From contig CALMIW010000560.1 in assembly GCA_937864275.1 (NCBI GenBank), positions 1 through 31,966 of the forward strand: a stretch of DNA of 31,966 nt, given 5' to 3'. Numbering within the stretch: the first letter of the stretch is position 1; the number at the start of each line of letters is the position of its first letter. The notes beneath the pieces were generated by a model. It made no database searches and was not told where the DNA came from. It saw only the letters and a program-made list of their open reading frames with translations. This DNA comes from an uncultured Dehalococcoidia bacterium (GTDB lineage: Bacteria > Chloroflexota > Dehalococcoidia > Tepidiformales > Tepidiformaceae). Made by a program: the position numbers and the translations under genes. Positions 16,360 to 24,646 of this stretch are shown in pieces.

Positions 16360-17481
16360 TCAGACCAGCAGCAACGCCAGCGGACCCGCCACGATCGCCG
16401 CCAGGAACACGCCGAGGTTCCGCTGGCTGCGCGTCGCCTGCCCGGCGACCGCGAGGATCGCGCGCGAGTACGGCCCGTAGGCAAGGAGCAGCACCACGCC
16501 GGAGACGAACCCGACCGCGACCATCTCCGTCAGCACGACAGTGAACGCCGACGCGCCGCCCAGGACCAGCGCCCCCGCAAGCGTGTCGATGAAGGTCGTG
16601 ATGTTCGCCCCCATCACGTACGGAATCACCTGCTCTCGCCGGAGGTAGCCCTTCAGCGAGAGCGGCACGAGGAGCGTCAGGGAGATCGAGACGCTCAGCG
16701 TCATCGCCGTGACGGCGCAGCCCATGCCAAACATCAGCCACTTCGAATCGAGACGCCGCAACGCCCGTTCGAATCCGGGCGAGCCGGCCTCGAGTTGGGG
16801 GAGCGCGCGGTCGAACAGGGCGAAGCTGCCCAGCAGCACGGCGATGCCCGCCGCGAACACGAGGGCCGAGGGCAGCGTCTCGTCCAGGAACTCCACCGGC
16901 CGTCCGTAGACCTGGTCGATCCAGTCCAGCATCCCGGCAGGGGGGCTGAACTGCACGGCATCAAGCCAGCCGTAATGCAGCGAAACCAGGCCAAGGAGTA
17001 CGGCCGGCCCCTGTGTCGTAAAGGTCGTCAGTAGCGCTACCACGCCGATGGATAGCCCGTCCGCGCTCCGCCGCCCGCCCACGTACAGGACGTAGCCAAC
17101 CGCCAGCACGATGAACGAAGCCCCCAACCGGGACCCCCCGATGACCGCGAACGCCTCCCGCTCATCGAGCACGCCGCCCGCGAGCAGCGTCGTCCCGATC
17201 GCCGCCACCGGCGACCCGCTGAGCGCCAGGTAGGCGGCCAGCCAGCCGAACCCGAGCGAATTCATCGGCCCGGCTATGTCCAGGTTCTCCAGCAGCGGCA
17301 CGACCGCCCGCGCCCCGGTCTTGATGATCTGGAGCGCGAAGACGAACAGGAACAACCCGCCGCCTGCGCTCAGCAGCCGTAGTCCGGCCCTCCCCGTCAG
17401 TCGTAGCCGGAAGCCGTCCTCGTCCGGGCGCTCGCCCGGTTGCTCCAGCAGGACCGGGATGGCCCGGTCCTCAGAACTCAC
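16360..17481 (-). CDS. Na/Pi-cotransporter family membrane protein, candidate sulfate (or phosphate) importer
   Basis: Polytopic membrane protein of 373 residues with about 8 hydrophobic spans and a 35-residue charged N-terminal tail. The two inverted halves of the Na/Pi-cotransporter II family are recognisable by LSGSPVAAIGTTLLAGG (about 106-122) and YVMGANITTFIDTLAGALVLGG (about 288-309). The hallmark QSSS of phosphate carriers is missing from both repeats. Its GTG start at 17481 overlaps the end of cysN by 11 bases, so it is the last gene of the cysH-C-D-N unit. That context suggests sulfate or a related oxyanion as substrate, since no other sulfate transporter is visible nearby. The family is fairly sure; the substrate is a hypothesis. 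Confidence 0.8.
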   Translation of the reverse strand: MSSEDRAIPVLLEQPGERPDEDGFRLRLTGRAGLRLLSAGGGLFLFVFALQIIKTGARAVVPLLENLDIAGPMNSLGFGWLAAYLALSGSPVAAIGTTLLAGGVLDEREAFAVIGGSRLGASFIVLAVGYVLYVGGRRSADGLSIGVVALLTTFTTQGPAVLLGLVSLHYGWLDAVQFSPPAGMLDWIDQVYGRPVEFLDETLPSALVFAAGIAVLLGSFALFDRALPQLEAGSPGFERALRRLDSKWLMFGMGCAVTAMTLSVSISLTLLVPLSLKGYLRREQVIPYVMGANITTFIDTLAGALVLGGASAFTVVLTEMVAVGFVSGVVLLLAYGPYSRAILAVAGQATRSQRNLGVFLAAIVAGPLALLLV

Positions 17482-18748
17482 TGGCCTGTTCGCCAGGGGC
17501 CACGTCGCGGATCATGCCGGCTGCCACCGTATGCCGCGTCGCGGGGTCGATCAGGACGAAGCTGCCGGTGTCCCTGCTGGTGGAGTAGGGGTCCGCGAAC
17601 AGCGGCTCCATGGTCTTGATCGTGATTCTCCCGATCTCGTTCAGTCCCATCGTTTCTCCGGCGGCGCCCCGCTCGAGGCTGTCGATGTCCAGCCTGTCGT
17701 CGAGCGATTCCACGAAGCACTTCACCCGCCGGGTGGTGTGCTTGATCCAGAACTGCTGGCGGGGGCGCAGTACCGTGCTCTCGCTCACCCAGCAGATGTC
17801 TGCGCTGAAGCGGTTCGTCGTGGGGAGCGGCGCGCCGGCACTCACGGGCATGTAGCGGCGGCTCCCGTCGATGTCGTCTTCGAGCCGCACCGTCACGGCG
17901 TCTCCGCTCTCGGCTGCCGCCAGTGGCTGCTGGAACCGGTCGATCGCGGCCACGCGCGACGACTTGCCCACGGGAAGAACGGTCACGCGCGAGCCAACCT
18001 CCAGCACGCCGGCAGCCAGCGTCCCGGCGTAGCCTCGGTAGTCGTGGTAGTCGTCCGTCTGCGGCCGGAAGACGTACTGCACCGGGAAGCGGACGTCCGC
18101 ATGGCGGGCCGGGTTCGGCACCTCCACGGTCTCCAGGAACTCCAGCAGCGTCGGGCCTTCGTACCAGGGCAGGTTCGTCCCTCGCTCGACGATGTTGTCG
18201 CCCGAGACGGCCGAAATCGGCACCACCGAGACGGTCGGGATCCCGAGCCGCCGCGCCAGCTTCAGGTACTCACGCTCGATCTCGAGGTACCGTTCCCGCG
18301 ACCAGTTCACGAGGTCCATCTTGTTGATGCACAACACCAGGTGCTGGATGCCCAGCAGGTGCGTGATCGCCGAATGGCGGCGCGTCTGCTCGATAACGCC
18401 CTTGCGAGCGTCCACGAGGATCAGGGCGAGTTGTGCCGTCGAAGCGCCGGTCACCATGTTCCGCGTGTACTGAACGTGCCCGGGCGAGTCCGCGATGATG
18501 AACTTCCGCTTCGGCGTGGCGAAGTAGCGGTAGGCGACATCGATCGTGATTCCCTGTTCCCGCTCCGCCCGCAGCCCGTCGGTCAGGAGCGCAAGGTTGA
18601 GGTCGTCGAGGCCCTGGGCAGCGCTCGCGCGCTCCAGGCTCGCCAGCGTGTCCTCGAAGACCTGTTTCGAGTCGTACAGCAGCCGCCCGATAAGCGTGCT
18701 CTTTCCGTCGTCGACCGACCCGGCCGTCACGAAACGCAGAAGGTCCAC
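17471..18748 (-). CDS. cysN: Sulfate adenylyltransferase subunit 1 (GTPase)
   Basis: The regulatory GTPase subunit of ATP sulfurylase, which with CysD makes adenosine 5'-phosphosulfate (APS) from sulfate and ATP. The EF-Tu-like G domain has GSVDDGKST (10-18), DSPGH (87-91) and NKMD (142-145), and two beta-barrel domains follow. It ends at 425 residues, without the fused APS kinase of CysNC proteins; that activity is encoded by a separate gene in the same unit. The frame is open upstream to 19186, but GTG 18748 overlaps the cysD stop (TAGTG) and gives the family start. Confidence 0.95.
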   Translation of the reverse strand: MDLLRFVTAGSVDDGKSTLIGRLLYDSKQVFEDTLASLERASAAQGLDDLNLALLTDGLRAEREQGITIDVAYRYFATPKRKFIIADSPGHVQYTRNMVTGASTAQLALILVDARKGVIEQTRRHSAITHLLGIQHLVLCINKMDLVNWSRERYLEIEREYLKLARRLGIPTVSVVPISAVSGDNIVERGTNLPWYEGPTLLEFLETVEVPNPARHADVRFPVQYVFRPQTDDYHDYRGYAGTLAAGVLEVGSRVTVLPVGKSSRVAAIDRFQQPLAAAESGDAVTVRLEDDIDGSRRYMPVSAGAPLPTTNRFSADICWVSESTVLRPRQQFWIKHTTRRVKCFVESLDDRLDIDSLERGAAGETMGLNEIGRITIKTMEPLFADPYSTSRDTGSFVLIDPATRHTVAAGMIRDVAPGEQASEF

Positions 18749-19677
18749 TAGAAGTACCCCTCCCGCTTGCGGTCTTCCATCGCCGCCTCGGAGAACTGGT
18801 CGTCGGCGCGGCTCTGGCCGCGCTCGGTAATCCTCGTCGCCGCGATCTCGTCCACCACGGTCGAAACCGTCGCCGCGCTCGATCGGACCGCAGCCGTGCA
18901 GGTCATGTCCCCCACCGTCCGGTAGCGCACCGACGCCTGGAACGGCTTCTCTTTCGGCAGCAGCGGCAGGTAGTCGCTCACCGCCATCAACATGCCGTCG
19001 CGCTCGAAGACGTCGCGCTGGTGCGAGAAGTAGATCGAGGGGATCTCCAGCCCCTCCCGCTCGATGTAGCGCCAGACGTCGAGTTCGGTCCAGTTCGAGA
19101 GCGGGAACGCTCGCAGGTGCTCCCCTCGGACGTGCATCCCGTTGAAGATCTGCCACAGTTCCGGCCGCTGGTTGCGCGGGTCCCACTGCCCGAATTCATC
19201 CCGGAACGAGAACACGCGCTCCTTCGCCCGTGCCTTCTCTTCATCCCGCCGGGCGCCGCCAATAGCGACGTCGAACTGGTCTTCCGCGATCGCCGCGAGG
19301 AGCACCGGCGTCTGCAGGCGATTGCGCGAGGCTCGCGGTCCGCGCTCCTCCACCAGCTCTCCGCGGTCGATCGCTTCCTGCACCGAAGCGACGATCAGCC
19401 GTGCCCCCAACTGCGCGACGCGCCGGTCACGGAACTCGATTACCTCTGGGAAGTTATGTCCTGTATCGACGTGCATCACCGGGAACGGAATTTTCGCCGG
19501 CCAGAAGGCCTTCTCCGCGATCCGGAGCAGGACGATAGAATCCTTCCCGCCGGAGAACAGCAACGTCGGGCGTTCAAACTCCGCCGCGACCTCGCGCATG
19601 ATGAAGATCGCCTCGGCCTCGAGCATCTCGAGGACCGAGTCATGAACGACCGGAACGGCGGCTTCCTCGGTGATCAT
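18748..19677 (-). CDS. cysD: Sulfate adenylyltransferase subunit 2
   Basis: Catalytic subunit of ATP sulfurylase, an ATP pyrophosphatase-fold protein of 309 residues. It has the PP-loop FSGGKDS (41-47), HVDTGHNFPEVIEFRD and the long conserved run GGARRDEEKARAKERVFSFRDEFGQWDP. LSNWTELDVWRYI and a C-terminal AVRSSAATVSTVVDEI..ERGQSRADDQ...MEDRKREGYF are also typical. The chosen ATG at 19677 overlaps the cysC stop by ATGA. The open frame extends to 19887 but that is cysC on another frame. Confidence 0.96.
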   Translation of the reverse strand: MITEEAAVPVVHDSVLEMLEAEAIFIMREVAAEFERPTLLFSGGKDSIVLLRIAEKAFWPAKIPFPVMHVDTGHNFPEVIEFRDRRVAQLGARLIVASVQEAIDRGELVEERGPRASRNRLQTPVLLAAIAEDQFDVAIGGARRDEEKARAKERVFSFRDEFGQWDPRNQRPELWQIFNGMHVRGEHLRAFPLSNWTELDVWRYIEREGLEIPSIYFSHQRDVFERDGMLMAVSDYLPLLPKEKPFQASVRYRTVGDMTCTAAVRSSAATVSTVVDEIAATRITERGQSRADDQFSEAAMEDRKREGYF

Positions 19678-20273
19678 CGCACTGCCTCCGCCGCTCGCTC
19701 GATGAGTCCCTGCCGTTCGAGGTAGTCGAGCACGCGGGCGATCGAAGCCGCCGCTGGCTCCTGCCCGGTGGGGATGACGATCTCGGGAGAAGTAGGCGTC
19801 TCGTACGGGTCGTCGATGCCGGTGAATCCCGGGCGCTTTCCTGCCCGCGCCTCGGCGTAGAGCCCCTTCACATCGCGCGCTTCGCACTCTTCGAGCGTCG
19901 CCGCGACGTGCGCCTCGACGAACCTCCCGCCATCAGCCTCCACAAGACGTCTGACGGCGTCTCGCGTCTCCCGGTACGGCGAGATCGCCGCCGTAATCAC
20001 GGCGACCCCGTTCCGTGTCAGCAGGTTCGCGACGAACCCGATGCGCAGGATGTTCGTATCGCGGTCCTCGCGGCTGAAGCCGAGTCCCTTCGACAGGTTC
20101 AGGCGCACTTCGTCGCCGTCGAGTACCTCAACCCTGGCGCCGCGCGCTCGCAGCAGCGGCGCCACCGCTTCTGTCAGCGTCGACTTGCCGGCGCCGGATA
20201 GGCCGGTGAACCAGAGCACGAATCCGGTTTCGTTTGTCACACGCGTCTCTCCCGTTGCCTGGGTGTTCGTCAT
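19674..20273 (-). CDS. cysC: Adenylylsulfate (APS) kinase
   Basis: Phosphorylates APS to 3'-phosphoadenylylsulfate (PAPS). The 199-residue protein has the P-loop GLSGAGKS (24-31), LDGDEVRLNLSKGLGFSREDRDTNILRIGFVA, AAISPYRETRD and FVEAHVAATLEECEARDVKGLY. It stands between an APS-type reductase gene (12 bases upstream) and cysD (4-base overlap). Because the reductase in this unit seems to use APS directly, the PAPS made here may serve sulfation and not reduction, or the reductase may accept both. Confidence 0.95.
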   Translation of the reverse strand: MTNTQATGETRVTNETGFVLWFTGLSGAGKSTLTEAVAPLLRARGARVEVLDGDEVRLNLSKGLGFSREDRDTNILRIGFVANLLTRNGVAVITAAISPYRETRDAVRRLVEADGGRFVEAHVAATLEECEARDVKGLYAEARAGKRPGFTGIDDPYETPTSPEIVIPTGQEPAAASIARVLDYLERQGLIERAAEAVR

Positions 20274-20285
20274 CGTCGTTTCGGC

Positions 20286-20987
20286 CTAGGTGTGGAGGCC
20301 GCACTCCTCTTTGTCGAAGCCCTGCCAGCGTCCCGCCCGTCCCTGGACGCCGGGCATCGTGCAGTTGTAGCAGCCGATGCTGGTGTATCCCCGGTCCAGC
20401 AGTGGGTTGTACGGGACCTTGTTCGCCATCACGTACTCCCAGGTCTGCTTCTCGGTCCAGTTCGCCAGCGGGTTGAGCTTCACGACGCCGAACTTCGGCG
20501 CCCAGGAGACGATCGGCGTATCGGCCCGGCCCTCGGACTGGTCCCGGCGGAGCCCGCTCACCCACGCCGTCTTCCCTTCCAGGGCCCGCGTGTTCGGTTC
20601 GATCTTCCGGATCTCGCAGCAGAGGTCCGGGTCCCGCATCCAGAGCGCGGAGCCGTACTTCGCTGCTTGCTCCTCGTGGCTCAGCTTCGACTTGTAGACG
20701 TTCACGTTCTGGAGCCCGAGGGCAGGGACGGACTTCCGCATCGTCTCGTGCGTCTCTTCGAACAGGTAGTCCGTATCGAGGACGAAGACGTGCACGTTCG
20801 GCTTGAGCTGCGCGACCATGTGGAGGATCGCCATGCCGCTCGCGCCGCCGAAGCTGGCGCCGACCGACAGGCCGTCCCCAAAGGTCTCCACCGCCCAATG
20901 AACAATTTCCCGCGGGTCGGCGGGCTCGAAGCGCGCGTTCAACTCCGCGAGTTCCGGCGGGCTGAAGGTCGGGGCAGTGATTGCCAC
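20286..20987 (-). CDS. cysH: Phosphoadenylyl/adenylyl-sulfate reductase, APS reductase type with 4Fe-4S cysteines
   Basis: Reduces the activated sulfate to sulfite with thioredoxin. The 233 residues include the modified PP-loop region SVGASFGGASG (41-51). The iron-sulfur ligands Cys123-Cys124 (DLCCEIRK) and Cys206-x-x-Cys209 (SIGCYNCT) mark APS reductases, as opposed to PAPS-only enterobacterial CysH. The catalytic C-terminal Cys229 is in KEECGLH. GTG at 20987 is the first codon of the leftward sulfur unit. TATAGG lies exactly 7 bases upstream, so the transcript is likely leaderless. It diverges from the sulfite reductase gene. Confidence 0.95.
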   Translation of the reverse strand: MAITAPTFSPPELAELNARFEPADPREIVHWAVETFGDGLSVGASFGGASGMAILHMVAQLKPNVHVFVLDTDYLFEETHETMRKSVPALGLQNVNVYKSKLSHEEQAAKYGSALWMRDPDLCCEIRKIEPNTRALEGKTAWVSGLRRDQSEGRADTPIVSWAPKFGVVKLNPLANWTEKQTWEYVMANKVPYNPLLDRGYTSIGCYNCTMPGVQGRAGRWQGFDKEECGLHT

Positions 20988-20994
20988 GGCAAAT

Positions 20995-21000
20995 CCTATA
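20995..21000 (-). promoter_or_regulatory. Probable -10 element of the cysH-C-D-N unit (leaderless type)
   Basis: The minus strand reads TATAGG, 7 bases before the GTG of cysH. The left arm of an inverted repeat lies 18 bases further upstream, well placed for control. Confidence 0.5.
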
Positions 21001-21017
21001 CCTGAGTAGTTCGCTCA

Positions 21018-21065
21018 ACTTTATCAACATCGTCCGTTGCGGGCAAGGGTTATAGTTGATAAAGT
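21018..21065. promoter_or_regulatory. Perfect 11-bp inverted repeat between cysH and sulfite reductase genes, candidate operator
   Basis: ACTTTATCAAC (21018-21028) and GTTGATAAAGT (21055-21065) are exact reverse complements separated by 26 bases. The repeat is AT-rich in a GC-rich region and sits midway between the two divergent sulfur genes. On the plus strand the right arm overlaps TTGCGG-17 bp-TAAAGT (21037-21065), a possible promoter for the sulfite reductase gene. A shared regulator binding each arm would control both directions. The regulator is not in this window. Confidence 0.6.
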
Positions 21066-21128
21066 CACTCATCTTTGCCGCCATTCCAGCGCCGGCCGGG
21101 TGCCGCAACCCGGCTCAAGGTGAGTCCA

Positions 21129-22901
21129 ATGCCTGAAGTTGAAACCCTCGTCTACACGAATGAGCCGGACCGCATACTCCCGGTCCTCGAAAAGGAACTC
21201 GAGGACTTTCGGACCGAAGCCCACCGCATGCTCAACGGTGAGTGGGACGAAACCCAGTTCATCGGCTTCAGGCTGAAGCAGGGCGTCTACGGCCAGCGCC
21301 AGGCCGACGTCCAGATGATTCGCGTGAAGCTCCCCTTCGGCGGGGTCACGCCGGACCAGATGGACGCCTTCGGCGAGGTCGCTGAGAAATTCGCCCCCCT
21401 CCGCAAGGGCCACATCACCACCCGCCAGAACTTCCAGTTCCACCACGTCCCGCTCGCGAAAGCCGCCGAGGCGCTGTTCGTCCTCGGCAAGGCAGGCCTC
21501 TCCACCCGCGAGGCCTGCGGCAACACGGTCCGGAACGTGACCGGAGACCCGTGGGCAGGCATCCAGGACGGCGAACTCTTCGACTCCACCCCCTACGCCG
21601 GCGCGTTCGCCCGCTATTGGCTCCGCAACCCGCTCTCCCAGTTGCTCCCCCGCAAGTTCAAGGTCGCCTTCACCGGCACCGACGCCGACAACGCGATCAC
21701 CGGCATCCACGACCTCGGCTTCATCCCCCGAGTCCGCGATGGCGTGAAGGGGTTCGAGGTCGTCGTGGGCGGCGGGCTTAGCATCATGGCGCGCAACGCA
21801 CCCGTCCTCACCGAGTTCGTCTCGCTGGACGAATACCTGAAGCTCTCCGAGGCCGTCGTCCGCATCTTCGAAAAGGCCGACGAACTCCGGAAGAACCGCG
21901 CCAAGGCCCGGCTCAAGTTCCTCGTCGACCGCGTCGGCATCGAGGAGTTCCGCCGCATGGTCGATGAGGAACTCCAGGGCGACTGGACCAGCAAGGACTT
22001 CCGCCCCGACCGCCTCCTCTACGTCCACGACGAAGAGAAGAACGCCCCCGCGAAGAAGCCCGTCTACGTCCAGGCGAACGGCGACATGACCGCCTTCTCC
22101 GCGTTCGTCACCGCGAACGTCCGTGCCCAGCGCCAGCAGGGCTTCAGCGCTGTCGAAGTCAAGGTGACCCGCGGCGACCTCAAGCCCGAGCAGTTCCGCG
22201 GCCTCGCGAACATCATGCGCGAATACTGCGGCGGCTACGCCCGCACCACCGTCGGGCAGAACATCGTCCTTCGCTGGGTGCGCGACGAGAGCCTCTTCGA
22301 GGTCTTCCAGCAACTCCGCGACCTCGGCCTCGCCGACATCGGCGCACAGTCCATCACCGACGTCGTCAGCTGCCCCGGCACCGACAGCTGCAAGCTCGGC
22401 ATCACCTCGTCCATGGGCCTCAACCGCGCGATCCAGGAGAAGGTCGAGCTGATGGACGTGACCGACGAACTGACCAGGAAGATCCACATCAAGATGAGCG
22501 GCTGCCCGAACAGCTGCGGCCAGCACCACATCGCCAACATCGGCTTCCACGGCGCGGCGATGAAAGTCGGCCCCCAGCAGCTGCCCGCGTATCACATGTT
22601 CGTCGGCGGCTCCTACGACAACGGCAAACTGCGCATGGGGACGCAGCTCAAGGTGCGTCTCCCCGCAAAGCGCGGGCCGGACGCCGTCGAGCGCATCGTG
22701 AAGCTCTACGAAGGCAACCGCCAGGCCGGCGAGGAGTTCAACGACTTCTTCGACCGCGTCGGCGCCTCCGCCTTCGAATCGGCGATCGAGGACCTCACCC
22801 TCCCGGGCGACTTCGCCGACGACAACCGCCAGATGTTCATCGACTGGAACCGGTTGGAGCTCTACCAGCTCCAGCGCGGCGAAGGCGAGTGCGCCGTCTG
22901 A
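21129..22901 (+). CDS. sir: Sulfite reductase (nitrite/sulfite reductase family, sirohaem and 4Fe-4S)
   Basis: Six-electron reduction of sulfite to sulfide, probably with ferredoxin as donor. The 590-residue protein has two homologous halves: KGHITTRQNFQFHHV (93-107) and NVTGDPWAGI in the first, YARTTVGQNIVLRWV (370-384) in the second. The four cluster/sirohaem cysteines are Cys415 and Cys421 (SCPGTDSC) and Cys459 and Cys463 (SGCPNSC). Nitrite reductases of the same family look alike; sulfite is chosen because the divergent partner is the sulfate-activation unit. ATG 21129 has AAGGTGAG 5 bases upstream. An upstream TTG at 21075 is less likely. Confidence 0.93.
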   Translation: MPEVETLVYTNEPDRILPVLEKELEDFRTEAHRMLNGEWDETQFIGFRLKQGVYGQRQADVQMIRVKLPFGGVTPDQMDAFGEVAEKFAPLRKGHITTRQNFQFHHVPLAKAAEALFVLGKAGLSTREACGNTVRNVTGDPWAGIQDGELFDSTPYAGAFARYWLRNPLSQLLPRKFKVAFTGTDADNAITGIHDLGFIPRVRDGVKGFEVVVGGGLSIMARNAPVLTEFVSLDEYLKLSEAVVRIFEKADELRKNRAKARLKFLVDRVGIEEFRRMVDEELQGDWTSKDFRPDRLLYVHDEEKNAPAKKPVYVQANGDMTAFSAFVTANVRAQRQQGFSAVEVKVTRGDLKPEQFRGLANIMREYCGGYARTTVGQNIVLRWVRDESLFEVFQQLRDLGLADIGAQSITDVVSCPGTDSCKLGITSSMGLNRAIQEKVELMDVTDELTRKIHIKMSGCPNSCGQHHIANIGFHGAAMKVGPQQLPAYHMFVGGSYDNGKLRMGTQLKVRLPAKRGPDAVERIVKLYEGNRQAGEEFNDFFDRVGASAFESAIEDLTLPGDFADDNRQMFIDWNRLELYQLQRGEGECAV

Positions 22902-22904
22902 GGC

Positions 22905-23591
22905 CTACCCGGCGCGCAGGGTCGCCCACGCCTGGTCAAAGCTGATGCCGCCGTTCGCGGCGGCCTCCTGCAGCGCGAACCGCTGACGCGCCTCGTCTAC
23001 CTGCAGAAGGTACTGGGCCGGGTTCGCGCTCACCTCGAGCGCGAGCGCTTCGTGCCGGACGATCATCCCGCAGAACGCTTCGAAGATGGCCGGCCGGTCC
23101 AGGTAGTTCTCGAACACGAACAGCGAAATGTCGCCGCGCGCGTCCTCTTCGTCAGCGGCCACCACCCGGTCGTAAATGTCCCCGAGCCAATCGCCGATCC
23201 GTTCCCACTCCCCCGGGGCTTCCGAACACCCGCGGGAGTCGAGCGCCTCCAGCGACGAGAACAGCATCACCAGGTAGGTCGGCAGGCGCCGCTGCTCGTA
23301 CCCGAGGCGGGCGACGCCTATCCAGCGCACATCCTCGGCGCATCCCGCGTGCGCCCGTTGCACCGGGATAGCACCCGCGAGCTCGTTCGCCTCTGCGTCG
23401 GGGAGCGTCCGGATCCAGTCTTCTATCGTCGGCGGCGCCACCCCGGCGAGGTCGATAACCGAGAGCGCGGCCAGCCGCCGCTCGGGCGACCCGTCCTGGA
23501 TCTCCTGCACGAGCTCCGGCGTGGTCATCCGCCGAAACGCGGATTCGTGGTCCTGCCAGCCATCGTATTCGGGCGGGAGTCGCCGTTTCAT
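22905..23591 (-). CDS. Unknown 228-residue protein divergent from hemB
   Basis: No family recognised. Soluble, acidic, mainly helical, starting MKRRLPPEYDGWQDHESAFRRMTTPELVQEIQDGSPERRLAALSVIDLAGV. The segment TPELVQEIQDGSPERRLAALSVIDL resembles a HEAT-like helical pair, and later parts (YLVMLFSSLEAL, IGDWLGDIYDRVVAADEEDARGD) are also helical. The frame is open to 23639, but ATG 23591 follows TACTCT by exactly 7 bases, like other leaderless starts here. It converges with the sulfite reductase gene, 3 bases apart. A role in sulfur or haem metabolism is not supported beyond position. Confidence 0.7.
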   Translation of the reverse strand: MKRRLPPEYDGWQDHESAFRRMTTPELVQEIQDGSPERRLAALSVIDLAGVAPPTIEDWIRTLPDAEANELAGAIPVQRAHAGCAEDVRWIGVARLGYEQRRLPTYLVMLFSSLEALDSRGCSEAPGEWERIGDWLGDIYDRVVAADEEDARGDISLFVFENYLDRPAIFEAFCGMIVRHEALALEVSANPAQYLLQVDEARQRFALQEAAANGGISFDQAWATLRAG

Positions 23592-23598
23592 CCTGGTC

Positions 23599-23604
23599 AG
23601 AGTA
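23599..23604 (-). promoter_or_regulatory. Probable -10 element of the unknown gene at 23591
   Basis: The minus strand reads TACTCT, 7 bases before the ATG. It shares a 68-base divergent gap with the hemB promoter. Confidence 0.45.
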
Positions 23605-23645
23605 CCCCACGAATCCGTTCGGGGATTCGGTGAACTCACTGATGC

Positions 23646-23651
23646 TAGACT
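23646..23651 (+). promoter_or_regulatory. Probable -10 element of hemB (leaderless type)
   Basis: TAGACT ends 8 bases before GTG 23660. If used, it rules out the upstream in-frame start at 23630, because transcription would begin after it. Confidence 0.5.
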
Positions 23652-23659
23652 TGAAAATC

Positions 23660-24634
23660 GTGGAACTACCCGCCTTCAAGCGCCATCGCCGCCTGCGTGG
23701 GTCCGAAGGGATCCGCTCCATGGTGCGGGAAACGTCGCTCACCACGCGCAACCTCATCTACCCCCTCTTTATTGAAGCAGGACTCCAGGGACGCTCCCCG
23801 ATCGTCTCGATGCCGGGGCAGGACCGCATAGGCCTGGACCAGCTGTCCACCGAGGCCGGCGAACTGGCGTCGCTGGACATCCCGGCCGTGCTCCTCTTCG
23901 GCCTTCCGGTCTCGAAAGACGAAGTGGGGAGCGGCGCATACGCCCGCGACGGGATCGTCCAACAGGCGATTCGCCGCCTGAAAGACGCGAACCCGGGCCT
24001 GGTCGTCGTCGGCGACGTGTGCCTGTGCGAATACACCTCGCACGGCCACTGCGGCCCGCTCCGTCCGGATGGCTCAGTCGACAACGACGCGGCCCTTCCG
24101 CTGCTCGCCGAGACCGCCGTCACGCTCGCCGAAGCAGGCTGCGACATCATCGCCCCGAGCGACATGATGGACGGCCGGGTGGCGGCCATTCGCCTCGCCC
24201 TCGATTCAGCCGGCTTCGCACAGACGCCAATCCTCTCGTATGCCGCCAAGTACTCCAGCGCGTTCTACGGGCCCTTCCGCGACGCTGCCGATAGCGCACC
24301 CCAGTTCGGCGACCGCCGGGGCTACCAGATGGACCCCGCGAACGCCCGAATGGCCCTGGACGAAGTCGCGACCGACATCGCGGAAGGCGCCGACATGGTG
24401 ATGGTGAAACCCGCGCTCCCCTACCTCGACATCCTTCGCCAGGTGCGCGACCGCGTGGATGTCCCGGTGGCCGCCTACAACGTCAGCGGCGAGTACAGCA
24501 TGCTCATGGCCGCCATCCAGAACGGCTGGCTCGATGAGCACCGCGCGATCGATGAGACACTCACTTCCATCCGGCGCGCCGGCGCGGACATGATCATCAC
24601 CTACCACGCCAAACAGTGGGCCCGGCGCCAGTAG
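23660..24634 (+). CDS. hemB: Delta-aminolevulinic acid dehydratase (porphobilinogen synthase)
   Basis: Joins two 5-aminolevulinate molecules into porphobilinogen for haem and sirohaem, the latter being the cofactor of the sulfite reductase nearby. The 324 residues include the zinc-site cysteines 121, 123 and 131 (DVCLCEYTSHGHCG), so it is of the zinc-dependent type. Active-site lysines are Lys197 (YAAKYSSAFYGPFRDA) and the Schiff-base Lys250 (ADMVMVKPALPYLD). GTG 23660 was chosen over 23630 because of the TAGACT element between them and because the family N-terminus (FKRHRRLRGSEGIRSMVRET) follows it. Confidence 0.95.
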   Translation: MELPAFKRHRRLRGSEGIRSMVRETSLTTRNLIYPLFIEAGLQGRSPIVSMPGQDRIGLDQLSTEAGELASLDIPAVLLFGLPVSKDEVGSGAYARDGIVQQAIRRLKDANPGLVVVGDVCLCEYTSHGHCGPLRPDGSVDNDAALPLLAETAVTLAEAGCDIIAPSDMMDGRVAAIRLALDSAGFAQTPILSYAAKYSSAFYGPFRDAADSAPQFGDRRGYQMDPANARMALDEVATDIAEGADMVMVKPALPYLDILRQVRDRVDVPVAAYNVSGEYSMLMAAIQNGWLDEHRAIDETLTSIRRAGADMIITYHAKQWARRQ

Positions 24635-24646
24635 CCTTCGGCCCTG

